From assembly GCA_027886185.1 (NCBI GenBank), contig WOAB01000098.1, positions 3,782,001 through 3,846,000 on the forward strand: DNA of 64,000 nucleotides, read 5' to 3'. The notes beneath the pieces are model-generated. The model was given only the letters and a program-made list of their open reading frames with translations. It did not search any database and was not told where the DNA came from. Position numbers and translations under genes: made by a program. This document shows, in pieces, positions 33,018 through 44,423 of the stretch (position 1 is its first letter; each line of letters opens with the position of its first letter). The stretch comes from Rheum nobile. Taxonomy: Eukaryota > Streptophyta > Magnoliopsida > Caryophyllales > Polygonaceae.

Positions 33018-34213
33018 ATAGGGGGAACATTATGTATGTGCGTTCCCATTATAAGCTAAAGCCATGGTTGGGGGAACATTATGTTGTGCGTTCCCATTTT
33101 GAGCTAAGTAGGGGAAATTATGCTGCGCGCCCCAAGGGGTAACATAATGCTGAGCGTTCCCAAACGGTGAATTCCAACGAGCGGGATTTACCTCTCTTAG
33201 GTTGCGACTTAAGGGGAAGAAGTGATACCATCTTCTTATTACTATTAGTATCATAGTAGCTTATGCACTTAGTAGTACTTTGGGATATATCAAGTGGTTG
33301 TTTGATAACAAGCTTGATAATGTTGTTATACTTGTAAGTTGCCTTGCTCTTGTGTCTATGCCTTACATGCTTTAACTTGAGAATGCCTAGCTAAGTATCT
33401 TACTAGTTTAGTGACTGACCCGTTGTGGCTGGCTCTGTTTCACATCCAGGTATTAGCGCTGCACAAACACAAGAAAGACATGATGGGATTGGTGACCACC
33501 AACATTGATTAGATAACTCTCTAGGTCTTGTTATTTTCATGTCAATAGACCTTGTCGTTTTTCACGTTGGTTTTAAACTTTGTTATGCATATTATATAAC
33601 AACGACTTGTCCTTTTCATCTATTGACATATGTGGTTAATTATCTATATTGGCGTTTTGTTGACATAGTACTTATTTATGTACTCTAGCCTTGTGGATTC
33701 CGGGTGGGATTCACGGCTCTGTGACACCCTAGCTTGGGGTACTACATACATTCCCCAAGCATGGCTTGCAACCATAAAAGCAAACAAATTAATTATCCTA
33801 ATTTCCTAATGGGTAAAAGGCAAATAGGCTCGTGATGTTTTTGTGGTGCTTCCAAAGAAAAGGCTAGGCTCAATTTTGCTTCAAAAAGAGGAATACCATG
33901 CAAGCATAGTAAAGAGAATTACATGCTTTTAAGAAATAATACCTCAATCATTTTATATAATGTACAAGAGTCATAAACATGGCCTAAAAAAAAGTTCTAA
34001 CACAAGTTATAGAGATAAAACAATTAAAGTCAGAATCACACACATGAAAAGAAAAAAAAATGAATTATGCAAAGTCCAAAGGCTCAAAAGCTCACAAGGC
34101 AGTCTAGAATTTCAGTCCTAACTACCCTTAATAATGACTACATACATACTTTAACTCAAATATTACCAAGCATGAAAATTATCATCAACTTGCTTAAAAT
34201 CAATTATAATATC
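33018..34213. other. Intergenic DNA with short GGGGGAACATTATG repeats
   Basis: Four degenerate units beginning near 33021, 33070, 33110 and 33136 share GGGGGAACATTATG then GCGTTCCC; the GGGAAC and GTTCCC arms are inverted repeats. The remainder is AT-rich. At 33721 a TGTGACACCCTAGCTTGG segment looks like the start of a Del/Tekay-type LTR, but no partner is visible. No gene seen. Confidence 0.4.
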
Positions 34214-34838
34214 TGCGGGAGACGGATTTAGCCCGGCCCAAATGTGTGGCCGAAAAAAGAGAAAAGCCCATCTAGCAATACAACCCAACTCAGAGCAAGG
34301 CCATGACAACTCTACCTTGACTCAATCCGGTTACACGGTCCATGGGTCCTCTTCCCGTTATACCCCGCCGGCTCCTCCCGGCCTGGCCCGACTACGCAAT
34401 TCAAGAACCGTCCTCCCGAACTGGGCCGGCTGCGCGACAAAAGAGCCTTCTGGCCTCAGGTATATACGGGGGATATTGTGAATGGAAATGAGATTCTCGA
34501 CCCTTTCTCTGGTTGGTCTCTCTCTCCCACCCCATCAACTAAATGCCAAAACTCTCACTCTCTCACTCTCTGCCTTTGTTGCTCCACTGTATCCTCATCT
34601 CTACTCTTCTTTATGCCCTATTTGCGAGTTGAGCACTGACTTGAGCGTCGGAGTGGCAAGCCTGAGGCCACCCTCAGACCCCTCTTCTTTTTTAGGTTGG
34701 AGCTTGGGACTGGACGTCGTTTGGCGTGACCGGGGGCAGCCGGTGGGGAACGGGGAGAGAGGCCTCCGGGAGAGACGAGCCGGAGTTGGTTATGTATGGA
34801 CCGCCAACTACTTCCTCATGGAAAACCGGACGATCACA
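34214..34838 (+). repeat. Tat 5' LTR (left limit uncertain) and PBS
   Basis: Ends CGATCACA at 34838, followed by C and TGGCGCCAACCCTGGGGAC (34840-34858), a PBS resembling the TGGCGCC...TGGGGA type of Tat/Athila elements. The phrase TTGAGCGTCGGAGTGG (about 34642) is typical near the end of Tat LTRs. GAATATACC-type TATA is not obvious. A long frame at 34482-35030 crosses LTR and PBS and is not a gene. Confidence 0.6.
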
Positions 34839-34886
34839 CTGGCGCCAACCCTGGGGACTCCTCACACAACTAGTACACCTCCGACC

Positions 34887-36130
34887 ATGTCAGACGCGGA
34901 GTCCACCAACCGCACCGGCGAGACTAGGTTTAACAAATTCCAAACCCCGAGCGCACAACACCCCTTCATGAACATGGAAGAACACTTCCAGGGCTTCCAA
35001 GGGTGGAAGTACACATGCCTAACCTTTTGAGGCCCGTACACACCTCATGGAGCACCCCTCATGCACCAGCGAAGCCATACCCACGATACGGGTTCCCATA
35101 AGAGCCCTACCCACCCTATGGGTACGGATATGTGCAAACTCCTGAACCAGATACACCGAACCTCCCTACGTCCCCAAAAGGAGCGATGTAGGCCAGACCC
35201 GCGCAACAAGCTGGTCCCAACCGGCCAACTCCAGCGGCCAATGGACCTGGTCGACATCACAACCATGAGAGAAGGCGTAGTTTCTCGCACGCAAAGCCTC
35301 ATCAAGCCGCGGACAGGCCCGAAGCTCGCCCGGATCTCGCCGACCTTCAGGCCCTATACGGTTCCATCACTTTCACAAACGAGGTACTAATGGCAATCCC
35401 TCAGCTCGATGTTAGCGCGATCCCAACCATGGGAGAGTATGCCGTCGAAGGAGATCCTCAATACCACATCTCGAAATACAAGTACACGATGCTGTCCTGC
35501 CGGGCGGATGAGCCAACTATGTGCAAGTTGTTCCCTAGCTCGCTTACTGGAGCAACCCTCACATGAATGATCAACCTCCCGGCGGGGAGCATTGATAGCT
35601 TCCCCTAGCTGGAGGAGTCGTTTCTAACACACTTCGATAGCTCGAGGAGGAGACATCGTGGAATGGAAGAATTCTTCGCCCTAAGGTAGCGTGGAGTAGA
35701 AAGCCTAGCTTCATACGTGAAGAGGTTCACGGTCGAGGTAATACAAGTGTGCGATTTAGACGAGAAGTTGGCCAAGATCGCGTTCATACAAGGGCTAGCA
35801 AACTCGGATTTTAAGTTTTCGGTCACCAAGAAAGATCTCACGACCTACTCTAAATTACTGGACAAGGCCAACACCCACATCAGAGCCGAAGAGATGGCTA
35901 GTTTGTACCGTGGTCCCCTGAGTGTGCCTCAGAATTAGTCTAAAGGGAGATACCAAGGCACGTGGGAAGAAAGGAGGCCTGCCGCGGCCGTTGACAAGGG
36001 CAAAGCTCTCGAACACGCTCCAGTACATACGGTGTCGATGAAACCGCCGCCTCAGCAGCAAAACCCCTTCCTCAAACCGCTCCAGATCTCAAGCAACCCC
36101 CCAACAGGGGCCACCTCCCTAGAAATTCTG
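34887..36130 (+). pseudogene. Tat gag, many stops
   Basis: An ATG at 34887 (MSDAES) follows the PBS. The conserved gag core lies at about 35390-35930: AIPQLDVSAIPTMGEY, then a YTMLSCRADEPTMCKLF segment, SYVKRF, and KIAFIQGLANSDFKFS. Stops or frame changes occur near 35030, 35565, 35610, 35690 and 35938. Gag forms the particle that packages element RNA. No zinc knuckle is readable. Confidence 0.75.
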
Positions 36131-36534
36131 CTCGTACCATGAATCCAAGATGCATGATAACCGTGAGTACATGGGATATGGGTCCCCGACAAAGAAGCCG
36201 GCCTTAGGGTTTATTTTCACCGGAGGCTATAGGGCAATGAGTAGGGGAATTAGCAAGAACAAGGGACCACCTCCCCCACCTCCTCCGCGGAGGGACTACT
36301 TCCCTCCCCCGGACGGGTGCGTAGGAACAATCGCAGGCAGCGCAAGTCCTTGGGGAGAGAGCATGAGGGCTGCACATAGGTATGCGCGAAGAGGAAGGCA
36401 TCCGACAATGCCAGTACTTAGCATGGCGAACAGCTCGTCGGTGGGGCACCGACTCTCCTTCATAGAGGCGGATGCGGAGGCAGTAGAGCCCCTCACTATG
36501 ACCCTTTGGTCATACATGCCTAGTTCGGGACAAA

Positions 36535-39500
36535 GCTAGTGATCAAGCGGATCCTGATCGACATGGGAAGCTCCGCCGACATTCTATACTGGGATGCCTT
36601 TCTGGAACTAAAGATCCCCCTCACGGAGCTTTGACCCACCAATTGCTCGTTAGTCGGTTTCTCAAGAGAGAGGGTCATCGTCTTCGGGGTCATCACCCTG
36701 GACCTCATCCTGGGGAATGAGGGAAGCCCGCATAGGTCCGAGTCGGAAGACTTTATGGTCATGAGGATACATTCCGCGTACAATGCGATTTTAGGGAGAG
36801 TGTCCCTCAACAAATTCGAGGCTGTTGTATCAGTATACCACCTCAAGGTAAAGTTTCTAGTCCACGGAGACATAGCAGAATCGAAAGGCCAACAAGTAGA
36901 AAAGTCGGGCATGCTGATTAACCACACTAAAAGGAAAGGGCCTCGTGGAGCAAGTCTTTCAAGTTCAAGAGCTCGGGTCGGAAGCAGGATCCTCAGAAGG
37001 AGTCTGAGAGCAAGTCGATTTGGAAGTGCATGAGCAAGTCTACCTGATAGTCAAGAACAAGGAAACAAGGGCAATAAACCCTTTCGGCAAGGAAAACGAG
37101 AGGCTATTCTTGGGAACCCGCCTGGGTGTGATTGACCAGGAGCAAATAGAGGAGCTATGGGGGAAGTCCAAGGACGTGTTTGCCTGGACACTGAAAGACC
37201 TAATCGGCATCCCCCGGACGCTGATAACCCACATCTTGAACATCATGCAAGGTACCAAGCCCGTGAGGCAGAGAAAGCGAAAGCAGGCCAACGACAAGGA
37301 TGAAGGAGCCCGCAAAGAGATTCTCAAGCTCCTGTCGGTTGGATTCATCCACGAGGTTCAATACCCGACCTGGCTGGCCAATGTGGTCATGGTCAAGAAA
37401 TCCAGTGGTAAATGGCGAATGTGTGTGGACTTTACCGACCTAAACCAGGCTTGTCCCAAGGATAACTACCCGCTCCCCTCTATTGACTGCCTGATGGACT
37501 CCACGGTGGGGCATGAGGCCCTGAGCTTCCTCGATGCATATTCTGGTTACAACCAGATCAAGATGAATCCCTGGGACGAGGAGCATACGACTTTCATCAC
37601 AAAAGCGGGAACCCATTGTTATTGTGTGATTCCTTTCGGCCATATGAGCGCGGGGGCCACTTTCCAAAGGCTCGTAGACCGCATTTTCCGCGATCTAAGA
37701 GGCAAGATGGTGGAAACCTATGTGGACAATATCGTTATGAAGAGTCGATACACTTCCGAGCACACGGCCGATCTCTGCGAAGTCTTCAACATCCTAAGAA
37801 GCAATGGAATGAGTTTGAACCCCGAGAAGTGTGTCTTTGGAGTGCAAGCAGGCAAGTTTTTAGGTTTCCTAGTCAGCACTAGAGGAATCGATGTAAACTC
37901 GGAGAGAGTTGAGGCAATCTTGGCAATGACCGCCCTACGGAATGTTAAAGAGGTACAACGCTTCTTGGGCATATTGAACTACTTAGGCAGATTTTGTGCT
38001 TGCCTATCGGAGATAAGTCTCCCTTTCTTCAAAGCCCTCTAGAAGGTTCACAACTTTGATTTGAAACTAGAGTATGCGGTGACCTTTGAGGACTTGAAGA
38101 GCCACTTGAAGTGATTACCCACCCTGGCGGCACCCACACCCAGAGAAAAGCTCAAACTCTACATCGTTGTGGGGGATACCGTAGTCAGCGCAGTCATTGT
38201 GAAGGACGCACACGTGTCAATCTACTTTGTGAGCAAGACCATGCTGCTCGCGAAGACACGATACTCGCCCGTGGAAAAGTTGGATCTCACTGTAGTCACA
38301 ACTACTTGTAAGTTGAGGCCGTACTTCCAGGGTCATCCCGTGCAAGTCCTCTCCGACTTCCCATTATAGAACCTACTCCATCGACCTACCCTCTCGGGCA
38401 GGATGACGAGGTGGGTGGTCGAGCTCTACAAGTTTGACATTTCTTACAAGAGTCGCCCTGCTATCAAGGCACAATCTCTCGCTGACTTCTTTGTCGAGGC
38501 CAACTCAGGGATGAGGCTGTCACGGAAGCAAAAGGAGCGTTGACTTGTTGGGTACTTTTTTCTAACGGTGCGATGAATGAGGGAGGCCAAGAAGCCGGCC
38601 TGGTCCTCATGTCTCCGAGAAGAGAAACAATAGAGTACACACTGGCCCTGGAATTCAAGGCCACTAACAATGAAGCAGAGTATGAAGGTCTCTTGGCGGG
38701 AATTGAGTTAGCCCTGGTGAATGGGGCATAGAGCCTGACTTGTTATAACGACTCTGAGGTGGTGGTTAACCAGGTGCAAGGAATTTACGAGGCGAAGATA
38801 GGAACCTTGCCCGAGTACTGTGAGAGGGTGAAAACACTGGCCAAGGCTTTGCACCAGTTTGAGATACACTCCATCCCAAGGTCTAAGAACGCGGCAGCAA
38901 ATGCCCTCGCTAAGCTTGGTTCCAGGTCAGCCGATTGCCCTACTGGTGTAGCCTGAGTGGAGAGCAAGAGTCTCCCGGCCATTCATATGCAAGTCATGTC
39001 GATCAGCGATACTCCTGATTGGAGGACCCCCTTGAAAGAATACTTGGAGAATAGAGCTTCTCTTTCCGACAAGGCCGAGAGGCAGAGATTGCAGATCCGT
39101 GCCTCACGCTTTTACATGAAAGGAGATGGGCTGTACAAGAAAGGCTATAACTCATCAGGTGTCAAGTGTGTCTCGTTGGAGCAAGACCGTCAACTCACTG
39201 AGGAGATTCACAACGGTATATGCAGGAACCATTCCGGGTGGAGAACCCTTACCCACAAAGCCCTATGCGCTGGTTACTTTTGCCCTACCATGAGGAAAGA
39301 CGCTATGGAGGTCTCCCGGTCATGCAATCCCTTCCAGGTTCACGCTACCGTCATCATGCAATCCAGACAAGAAATGAAGATACTAAGTGCCCCATGTCCA
39401 TTCGTCATGTGGGGGATGGATCTTCTCGGCCCTTTTCCTCGTGCTTCCGGACAGCTACAATACATCCTTGTGGCCATTGATTATTACACCAAGTGGATTG

Positions 39501-39914
39501 AGGCAGAGGCCTTGGCAACTACCACAGTCGAGAAGGTAAAGAAATTTGTCTGGCAAAGCGTCATTTGTCGCTACGGGCTCCCTTAGGATACTGTCACCGA
39601 TCGAGGGCCGTAATTCAACACAGAGAAATTGAAGGAATTCTACGATGACCTGGGCATTCGCTTTCCCTTCGCCTTTGTAGCTCACCCGCGGACAAACGAC
39701 CAGGTAGATAATGCGAACGGGCAGATCTTGGTTGGCTTGAAGAAAAGGCTAGACAAAGGGCAAGGACTATGGGCAAAAATCCTCCCGCTTGTCCTCTGGC
39801 CAATCGAACCACACCAAGGAAAAGGACTAGCGAGACCCCGTTTTGCCTGGCGTATGGAGTTGAAGCAGTTGTCCCGGTGGAGCACCTTTTTCGGAATGAG
39901 AGGATCTTGCATTA
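36535..39914 (+). pseudogene. Tat pol: protease, RT, RNase H, second RNase H, integrase (5' part)
   Basis: Protease near 36550 (ILIDMGSSADILYWD, active-site DxGS). RT 37020-38042 with WRMCVDFTDLNQACPKD, SFLDAYSGYNQI and FGHMSAGATFQRL, but the catalytic YVDD reads YVDN at 37719-37730, an inactivating change. RNase H 38043-38510, with TAG at 38040 and TGA at 38112. A second RNase H at 38533-38945 (NNEAEYEGLLAGIELAL, then RSKNAAANALAKLGSR) in which the first Asp appears replaced (FSNGA). Integrase from 39050: HNGICRNHSGWRT, MWGMDLLGPFP, then a stop, and VTDRGP with a stop. The usual catalytic Glu region reads DNANGQ. A frameshift near 39790 precedes the nested insertion at 39915. Confidence 0.9.
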
Positions 39915-40640
39915 TGATGAGAATCAAACCCCCAAGAGGAGGTTCTTCTTCCCGAAAAGCTTGACTGTGACTAAGACAAGGGGAAACTCCCTTCTCCTTA
40001 TGGTTGGGTGGTCTCCTAAGGCCCTTGGGGGCTCAAGGTGGCAGCCAAGAAAAAGAACGTCGGGGAAACGCTGGGGAAGGTGGAGGCTGGCCATGAGTGA
40101 CCACGGAAGGACACGTGGCCGGCTGGAATTAGGGTTTGTGGCGGCGCCAGCAAAGGGGGAGCCAAGGGAGCCTCCCTTGGAGGTTCTTTGGTTGAAAAGA
40201 GCTTGGATCTACACTTGTTGAGTAGTTTGATTATGAAAACGTGAAGGATTGAGGAAGAGAAGGGATTTGAATGCTTGAGTTGAGAGAAATAATTGGAGGC
40301 CTTAGGGGAGGATTCCTCTAACCCAAGGTAATGTTCCAATTCTATATTCTTCAACTAATGAGCAAGGAAGCCAACAAAAGGCTTAAATAGTCTAGGGTTT
40401 TTGGGTGGACTAGGAGCCATTTGCAAATGGGTCCACACGTCCCACAATAGAAAGATAAATGCATGATTAATTAACAAAAAGGGGAAAGGGGATAAAAGTC
40501 ATAACGGCTTGGATATAGACGTGCATATAAATGCCTTGGAATCGAAGCATGTTCGATGCTTGAGTGTCATGGCATTGATGCGCCAACGTCTTGGTGGTCA
40601 AGGCCTTGACTCCTTGTTGATGGGTGGTTGGCACTCATCA
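39915..40640 (-). repeat. LTR (3' in element orientation), 726 bp
   Basis: Differs from its partner by an extra segment of about 40 bases near 40330-40370 (GTAATGTTCCAATTCTATAT region) and a few smaller indels. A CTATTTAAG box on the minus strand (about 40390) could be a TATA element. Confidence 0.9.
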
Positions 40641-40771
40641 TTCTCCCCTTCTTGAGGGAGAATTGTCCTCAATTCGATCACGCAACCCGGTGGGACAAGT
40701 GGGAAAAGGGCTGCCAAGAGGAATGCGGTGTAGGCCTCGAGAAGCGTCGCCATAGAAGCAACATCGACGAG

Positions 40772-41575
40772 TCACTTGATCACTTGGTAGGTGTCATGGC
40801 CGTATGAGCGAGGCTTAGAGCGACGCCGGGCTATAATCTGTGCGAACGGTGGAGGCATGTGTGCCGATGACCTAGAATAAACAAACTCAACAAGCCATCT
40901 AAAAGTTAGCCAACGGTGCAGTGGAGCCCTAAGGATGGATCTAAGCAAGGCCTCGGGGTGGAGAGGACGACGAGTGTCAAGGATAATACGCATCCCAAAT
41001 TTCAGCCACCAAATGCCCCAAAAACGACTAACGAATGTAGGATCCCAAGCCAAGACAAGAGCATAAGGGAATCCATAAAAGGTTGCCCCGATGTCAAATG
41101 GTAGGAGAGCTAGCTCGGTAGTAGGGTGCGGGGGTGGATAAGGAAGGCCAAGAGCTATCCTAGGTGGGTTCTTGCCCAACACACAAATGGGATCCCTCCC
41201 CTTCTTAAACATGTGCAATCCAGTTAGAAAGACCATAGTTAGGTCTTCCCAAGGGATGGGAGAGATAGATGCAGGTGTGTAAAGGCCGGGAGGGTGGAAC
41301 CTAGGCAAACGAGGGGCAAGTGTAGGTTCAAAGGCATAATCCTCGAAAGTTGCCATGGAAGTAGTGTTCCCAAAAGCTCTACGACACTCATTGGCATCCT
41401 CAATCAACAACTTCCTAAAGGAGGCTCTAAGGGCACAAAGCTCACCCTCTCGGATAAGGAAAACATCATCCCAAGAATGTCCCACAAAGTCACCCAAAAT
41501 GGCACACATCGGTAATAGAGGACTAAGGAGTGTCTCGGGGTCATGCGAGGACAAAGAAATGGAAGTCAACAAACT
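40772..41575 (-). CDS. Unrecognised ORF occupying the place of pol
   Basis: Open from 41818 down to 40772 without an in-frame stop. The first part overlaps low-complexity sequence, so a start near 41575 is a guess. From about 41540 the protein looks globular: SWDDVFLIREGELCALRASF, IPWEDLTMVFLTGLHMFKKG, PFDIGATFYGFPYALVLAWD, WWLKFGMRIILD, LTFRWLVEFVYSRS and a basic end RRRSKPRSYGHDTYQVIK. Several Trp/Phe-rich hydrophobic blocks could be membrane-facing or a folded core. I do not recognise it. It could be a captured host gene fragment or a lineage-specific retroelement protein. Frame conservation over about 250 codons, in an element whose gag has stops, is unusual. Confidence 0.5.
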   Translation of the reverse strand, partial: SLLTSISLSSHDPETLLSPLLPMCAILGDFVGHSWDDVFLIREGELCALRASFRKLLIEDANECRRAFGNTTSMATFEDYAFEPTLAPRLPRFHPPGLYTPASISPIPWEDLTMVFLTGLHMFKKGRDPICVLGKNPPRIALGLPYPPPHPTTELALLPFDIGATFYGFPYALVLAWDPTFVSRFWGIWWLKFGMRIILDTRRPLHPEALLRSILRAPLHRWLTFRWLVEFVYSRSSAHMPPPFAQIIARRRSKPRSYGHDTYQVIK

Positions 41576-42089
41576 GTAAGCATGACAAGGAGGGTGGCAC
41601 AGACCTCGAAGACAAGATGTTGGCAATCTTGTCTCGGTCCTTCTTGTTCCGGCCAAGGGGTGCATGTAACTTAAAGAGGGCAAGAGCTTCATGATGGCTA
41701 TGGGGTGAGAGCGCCTTGAGTTGTGAGTGGAGGGGGCATCGGCCCCCTTGGTAGCTTGGCAATGGAGACGCCGCAAGCGGCAATGAAGGATGCGGCCAAG
41801 GTGGAAGCAAGGCCACACCTCCTATGGTGGAGTGGAAAAAGGGAGGCGCCAAGGTGGGACAAAGGCGCCCGATATGAGGCGCCGACGAGAGGATACGACG
41901 GCGGGCCACAAGGAGGCGGCGATCACAACGCCCTTGTAGGGCATCCGGTGGATGGAGCGCCGACTGTGGGCTGGACGGCGCCGGCACGGTGGCCGCGCCA
42001 GTGGAGGTGGGTGCCGACCCGGGGGTGAGCGCGCCGAAAGGTGACGGGCTGCGGGTGGCCGTGCACTCACCCTTCCTTTTGTGATAGGG

Positions 42090-42833
42090 CGCTAAGGGCT
42101 TGTGTGCTTCAAGGGCCTTGAGCCGATTTCTCTCAACTTGATCTTCAAGAACCTCACGTGGGGACATAGGCAAGAGAGTGATCCACTTCCCATCATGGAC
42201 AAACACAAAGGTATTGAGGAAGCCATCATGGATCACTCGTCGGTCAATTTGCCACGGCCTTCCTAGCAAAATGTGAGTGACATCCATAGAAATAACACCA
42301 CACAAGATTTGATCAAGGTAGGAACCAATAGAGAATGCAATGTGGCATTGCCTAGTTACCACATCACTTTTACCATCGGCAAGTCCGTGGGGGCTATAAG
42401 GATTAGGGTGAGCCGTGGTGGGGAGACGAAGATGCTTGACCACACGCTTATTGACAAAGTTGGCACATGACCCGCCATCGATGATCACACTAAGGAAGGT
42501 GGTACCCATGAGGCATCTAGTGTGAAAGACGCTCTCCCGTTGGTCCTTTGTGTCACCCTCTTGGACCGAGAGCACACGGCGAGCCACCAAGCTCAATGAG
42601 GTGGCGGCTCCATGTGCAAGGGGGGCGCAATCATAGTCCTCATAAATGGCGTCCGTGGTGGCTTCATGCTCATTTTCCAAGACCTCATCTTCATCATCAA
42701 ACGACTCGTAGCCACCATTGGAAGTGAGCAAAACCCGCTTGTTGTTGGGGCAATCCTTGATGAGATGACCAAGGCCGCCACACTTGAAGCAAGATTTGTC
42801 ACGGACACGCTTGGGAGGTGCCGGGGTGCGCAC
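42090..42833 (-). CDS. Gag zinc knuckle and retropepsin of the nested Gypsy element
   Basis: From 42833: a basic stretch, then a CCHC knuckle CFKCGGLGHLIKDC (about 42790-42750), an acidic linker, and an aspartic protease with active site IIDGGSCANFVN (about 42480) and the flap/C-terminal motif HILLGRPWQIDRR (about 42260). This DGGSC...LLGRPWQ form is the plant chromovirus (Tekay/Reina/Galadriel-like) type. After the protease (SPREVLEDQVERNRLKALEAH) an RT would normally follow. Instead the frame runs to 41541 through GC-rich, Pro/Ser/Ala-rich sequence with no known domain. Confidence 0.85.
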
Positions 42834-43049
42834 GTCATGGCCGGGGCCTCGGGGTGGAGCGGTGAGGCGAACAATTGTAATGGGTGCAGACGTGGCTGCG
42901 ACGGGGCCGGGGCGCGGCTGCGGGGCGGCTACGGTGGCCGGCTGCGGGCCAAATGAAGAGCTAGGTGTGGTGGCATACCTTGGCGGCTACGAACGGGCCC
43001 AAGCGGCCTTCTTCTTCCTTTGGAGTTGGTTGTAGATCTCTTGTGCCGT

Positions 43050-44423
43050 GTGAGTGAGGACATTGATGTCCCGGATGGGGAGGAGGATCAAAGGATCTCG
43101 AATCTCAACGTCAAGACCACGGAGGAACATGGTACGGAGAAAGGCGGGAGTGGTGGACACACCGGCCTTGTGGATGAGCTCCTCGAGCTCGGCAAAGAAC
43201 TCAAGTGGTGTGCGGGTGCCTTAACGGGGAAGTGCAATTTGGAGGCGCATGTGTTCAAGGTAGTCCTCCGGTACATACCACTTGGTCATGACATGAACAA
43301 GTTGGTTCCATGCAATAAGCGGGGGTAAGCGGCGTCACTCTCTCTCAGTGGTGAAACGGAACCACCATGCACGAGCATTGCCGGTGAAGTGAAGCGTGGC
43401 AATCTCAACCTTCTCATGATCTTCATATCAGCAATGTTGGAGAGCGTACTCCGTGGCTTGCTTCCAATTGAGAAACTTGGCCGCATCATACTCGCCCTCA
43501 AATGGCTCAATACGGATCTTGACCTCCCGACGTTGGCCAAAGTGTTATGGAGGGTCAACGGGGTCATGTCACTCATTGTGTGGGAGAGGAGCGTGGTCAC
43601 GGTCGCGAAAATCAGCCGGCGGCGGCGGCAACCAATGTGGGTCGTGGCGGGCAAGTGGGCGGCATCGGCGGCCTCGGACACGACCAGGATCCCGTGGGAG
43701 GAAGTCGGACAAGGGATCTTCCTCAAAGGGGTCGTGGAAGAACTCATCAAAATCATCATCCTCCTCATGGACCCCAAACGCTTCATCTTTGTCATTGAAG
43801 TCCTCAAAGTTGCCATAGCCATACCGGGCATTCGGCAAGTCATCAGCGACGGGGGTCCGAGCGGCGCGCGGAAAGGAGGCACCATGCATGGGGGCTGCGT
43901 AGCGGTGACGATGTCGGCCCGGCAGCGGCCGAGCATCGTGATGGCCGCGAGATTCAACGCGCGTCGACGGATGGCTGTAGTAGGAGGGCTCCCGGGGCGG
44001 CGGTAGTCTCTCAGCAAAGGCCCGGGCATCGGAAGGTGGGGAAGGGTACATGGGACCCTTGCCCCGGTCTTGCGCCGTATGATCAAGGGAGGCTTCAACT
44101 GGGCCGCAAGAAGAGGTGCCGGTGATGATCGGCGGCGGGTGGGGTGGTGCCACATGCGGCTCAGCGGTCGGAGATGAGGTGGAGATAGTGGCCCGGCCGA
44201 GCTCAAGGGCGGCCACATGAGCGTCGCTTGCCTCCTTCTCTTGGTGCAGCCGAGCCAATTCGGCGAGGACGGCGCACAAGGTTGCAGACGTGGCTTCCTC
44301 GCGGCAGGCGGCGGCCTCCGTGGCTTGGCACTCCTCGGCAAGCCGAGCCGCAAATGACTCGGGGGAGAGGGTGTGCGAGGAGCTCCGAGGGCTCCTATTG
44401 CCGGCATCCAAGTGATCCTCCAT
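43050..44423 (-). pseudogene. Gag N-terminal and core of the nested Gypsy element
   Basis: The ATG at 44423 (MEDHLDAGNRSP) opens about 280 codons: an Ala/Glu-rich helix, a Pro-rich section and an acidic EEDDDFDEFFHDPFEE patch, ending at a stop near 43570. The retrotransposon gag core continues with a frame change at about 43520-43050: FEGEYDAAKFLNW, NARAWWFRFTTERE, VMTKWYVPEDYLEHMRLQ and LEFFAELEELIHKAG, with stops near 43450, 43345 and 43225. Strand and order fit the protease downstream. Confidence 0.8.

Noticed and set aside
33721..34213. A further LTR starting TGTGACACCC
   Set aside because: No second copy, PBS or TSD could be found within the window.
34482..35030. 182-codon ORF crossing LTR, PBS and gag start
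   Set aside because: It spans functional non-coding elements of the Tat retrotransposon; the gag start at 34887 is in keeping with the family.
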